A stretch of DNA of 17,407 nt from Beroe ovata. Lineage: Eukaryota > Ctenophora > Nuda > Beroida > Beroidae. The notes below the pieces were generated by a model, which saw nothing but the letters and a program-made list of their open reading frames with translations, made no database searches and had not been told where the DNA came from. Location: assembly GCA_946803715.1 (NCBI GenBank), contig CAMPET010000083.1, positions 1 to 17,407 on the forward strand. The letters are read 5' to 3'. Both the position numbers and the translations under genes were made by a program. Shown here piece by piece: positions 15,682 through 17,407 of the stretch (its first letter is position 1; each line of letters starts with the position of its first letter).

Positions 15682-16090
15682 GTAGTGAAGGTTATTGTAT
15701 AAAGCTGTGGTAGCAATCTGTTATTTATAAACACGGCAGATTACGTTATGCCAGAACACTGGTTATACCAGAGCAGTTTTCCACTGGAATCTGTAATCTG
15801 TAAAGTGCACTATATAACGCTGTCTCTTTGTCCATTACATACTCTCAAAACCTCCTGGGAGTCCCCTACCATCCAGACAATGCTGACATACAATGCTGAC
15901 TCCCCTGGCATACAATCTACCCCCCCCCCGGCATAGATTCAACAAACATCATCCACCTATAAAACCATACCAAGGTTGTCTCCCATCTATAACACATGGA
16001 GTGGTATATAGTCATCTGCTGTACGCTAACAATGCACGTCGTCATAACGTCGTGTGATAACGTGCTATAGTCAGTGTCGATATACCCCCC

Positions 16091-16167
16091 AACAAACATA
16101 CCGATAAACATACCGATAAACATACCGATAAACATACCGATAAACATACCGATAAACATACCGATAA
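16091..16167. repeat. 12-base minisatellite
   Basis: Six near-perfect copies of ATAAACATACCG. Because the unit is a multiple of three, it creates open frames on the minus strand with repeated MFIG and VCLS units; these are not genes. Confidence 0.9.
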
Positions 16168-17376
16168 CACGGTCGTGGTGATAACATCACTATAGGTTGT
16201 TGCCAATACGTACAATAACCTACAATAGAGGATGGGGTCACTAATTAATGACAACAGCTCCATATGTTCAGGGGGGCTGAGGGGGTTATCGACCGCCTTC
16301 TAACATGCCATTAATAATGAAATCACGTCTCTAAAAGCTTGTTTTAGAGTAGCATATATGGGAGTAGGTATGATTAAACTCGCCACGGGCACAAGATGTT
16401 TTTGCTATGTTACGTAGCATGTACCTAGCTGTTGCGGTACATAGCTCATTCATTCGTGTTACATGTGTGTGGCAGTGCAACGTGTTCGCTGAACTCCGGC
16501 TTCAGAATCGTGTAGAAACCCCAGAATGAATGTTTGCCACTTGTTCATTTCTATGCTTAGGAATTGACAGACATCGCTAATCCGTACGTTTTTTAGCTGA
16601 GACATATTGTATGGTTTCATAAGTTTTCCCTTACTGAATATTTCCTGTATTTTTTTCAATTCCTGTATTTAATTTTGCTCGATCGTTGCGCGTTACACAT
16701 GTGACTTGCCTCGAATGAAAGCGTGGTCAAAATTCAATACTCTTCATAATTCTACCTCATTTATAGCTAAACGTGATTTATAGTGTGACGTCTAATGTTC
16801 AATTATGATTAGTCTGAATCGTTCATTTTTATGATCAACAAATCAATTTTAATTTCATTCCACGGTTCATTAACTGACAGGTTCTTGATCTTGCCAGATG
16901 TAATACATCAGAAAGTGACACTTATCACTTGAACAGTGATCGAGAAAATAAGCAATGCAGGATTTCTTGAGTTGTCTGACAACTGACAGTACTGGATTTC
17001 TCGTAAAATGGAGCTTGATATCATTGAGCGCTGATTTTTGGGGACCCAATCCTTTGCCAACCCCCCTCAAAAAGATGGCTCATTTCCCGAAGATGACTTC
17101 ACCAGGCCTTTTGTAATATGTGTCGCATATGGCCCACTTACAATATGTCAACTGGACCCGTTTTTCATGACATGTTGACAATCATGACCACTCCCTTTGT
17201 CGAATAGTTTTGACCGGTAATTCAAAGTTTCGTAATGTATCGTAATGTATCTCATGTGACAGAGCGGGTTATTTCGGTTAAACACATCCTCGTGCTGTTC
17301 ATTTCGATGATGAACCTATGTCCTTTATAATCATATCGCTGGAGATCATTTGATCCTCATGACATCAATTTCACTC

Positions 17377-17407
17377 GACACAGACACACAAACAGACACT
17401 CACACAC
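17377..17407. repeat. CA-rich simple repeat at the window end
   Basis: Imperfect CACACA and CAGACA units run up to the last base and probably continue beyond the window. Confidence 0.7.

Larger units (their letters stand above)
9732..17407. other. 7.7-kb stretch without supportable genes
   Basis: Only scattered frames below about 90 codons occur. None shows a domain, a convincing exon pair or a family motif on either strand. The listed repeats, hairpins and motif clusters account for a small part; the remainder (for example 10040-12480 and 16400-17370) is AT-rich sequence in which I see nothing specific apart from C-tracts at 11019-11029 and 12150-12157. I found no tRNA with paired A and B boxes. 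Confidence 0.65.

Noticed and set aside
16042-16263. Minus-strand open frames with repeated VCLS and MFIG units
   Set aside because: Produced by a 12-base tandem repeat read in three-base steps; no start context, no homology.
16329-16349. CTCTAAAA/TTTTAGAG hairpin
   Set aside because: Eight pairs only; chance level in AT-rich DNA, and terminator hairpins do not apply to animal genes.

Overview
The window looks like nuclear DNA of an early-branching animal, most likely a demosponge. The recognisable genes belong to animal families (SUMF2, BNIP3, GPR137) and are split by GT-AG introns, several only about 90-115 bases long. The DNA is AT-rich and full of small repeats. The species call is inference; the gene calls come from splicing exons by eye with matching phases and comparing the result with remembered family motifs. 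No database search was run.

Layout: (1) 40-2648, + strand: the 3' four exons of a SUMF2-like gene (the paralogue of the formylglycine-generating enzyme that lacks the catalytic cysteines). Its last intron contains a 1.16-kb non-autonomous DNA transposon with GTGTGGCAG-rich subterminal arrays and a 9-base direct repeat at its ends. (2) 2649-2790: a 142-base spacer, then the start codon of a BNIP3/NIX-like mitophagy receptor. (3) 2889-5298: a segment bounded by single Ns. It carries the last three exons of a GPR137-like lysosomal membrane protein and a LINE reverse-transcriptase remnant. A perfect 101-base repeat (2787-2887 and 5300-5400) sits at its two edges, so I read it as a contig placed here wrongly, splitting the BNIP3 gene from its 5' flank. 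(4) 5304-9731: the BNIP3-like gene in six exons, predicted 232 residues, with the conserved DWIWDWNSRPE motif and a C-terminal GIYIG membrane anchor. (5) 9732-17407: 7.7 kb without any gene I can support. It holds a MITE in the BNIP3 3' UTR, minisatellites, two strong hairpins and an E-box/X-box/CRE cluster.

The genes do not form an operon or a known joint pathway. SUMF2 is an ER-lumen family, BNIP3 an outer mitochondrial membrane mitophagy receptor, and GPR137 a lysosomal regulator of mTORC1/Rag; the last probably does not belong at this locus. I found no clearly new multi-gene system. The most useful observations are the misassembly, the transposon with its target-site repeat, the unusual cysteine cluster and shortened linker of the BNIP3 homologue, the uncertain hydrophobic tail of the SUMF2-like protein, and several unexplained hairpins.
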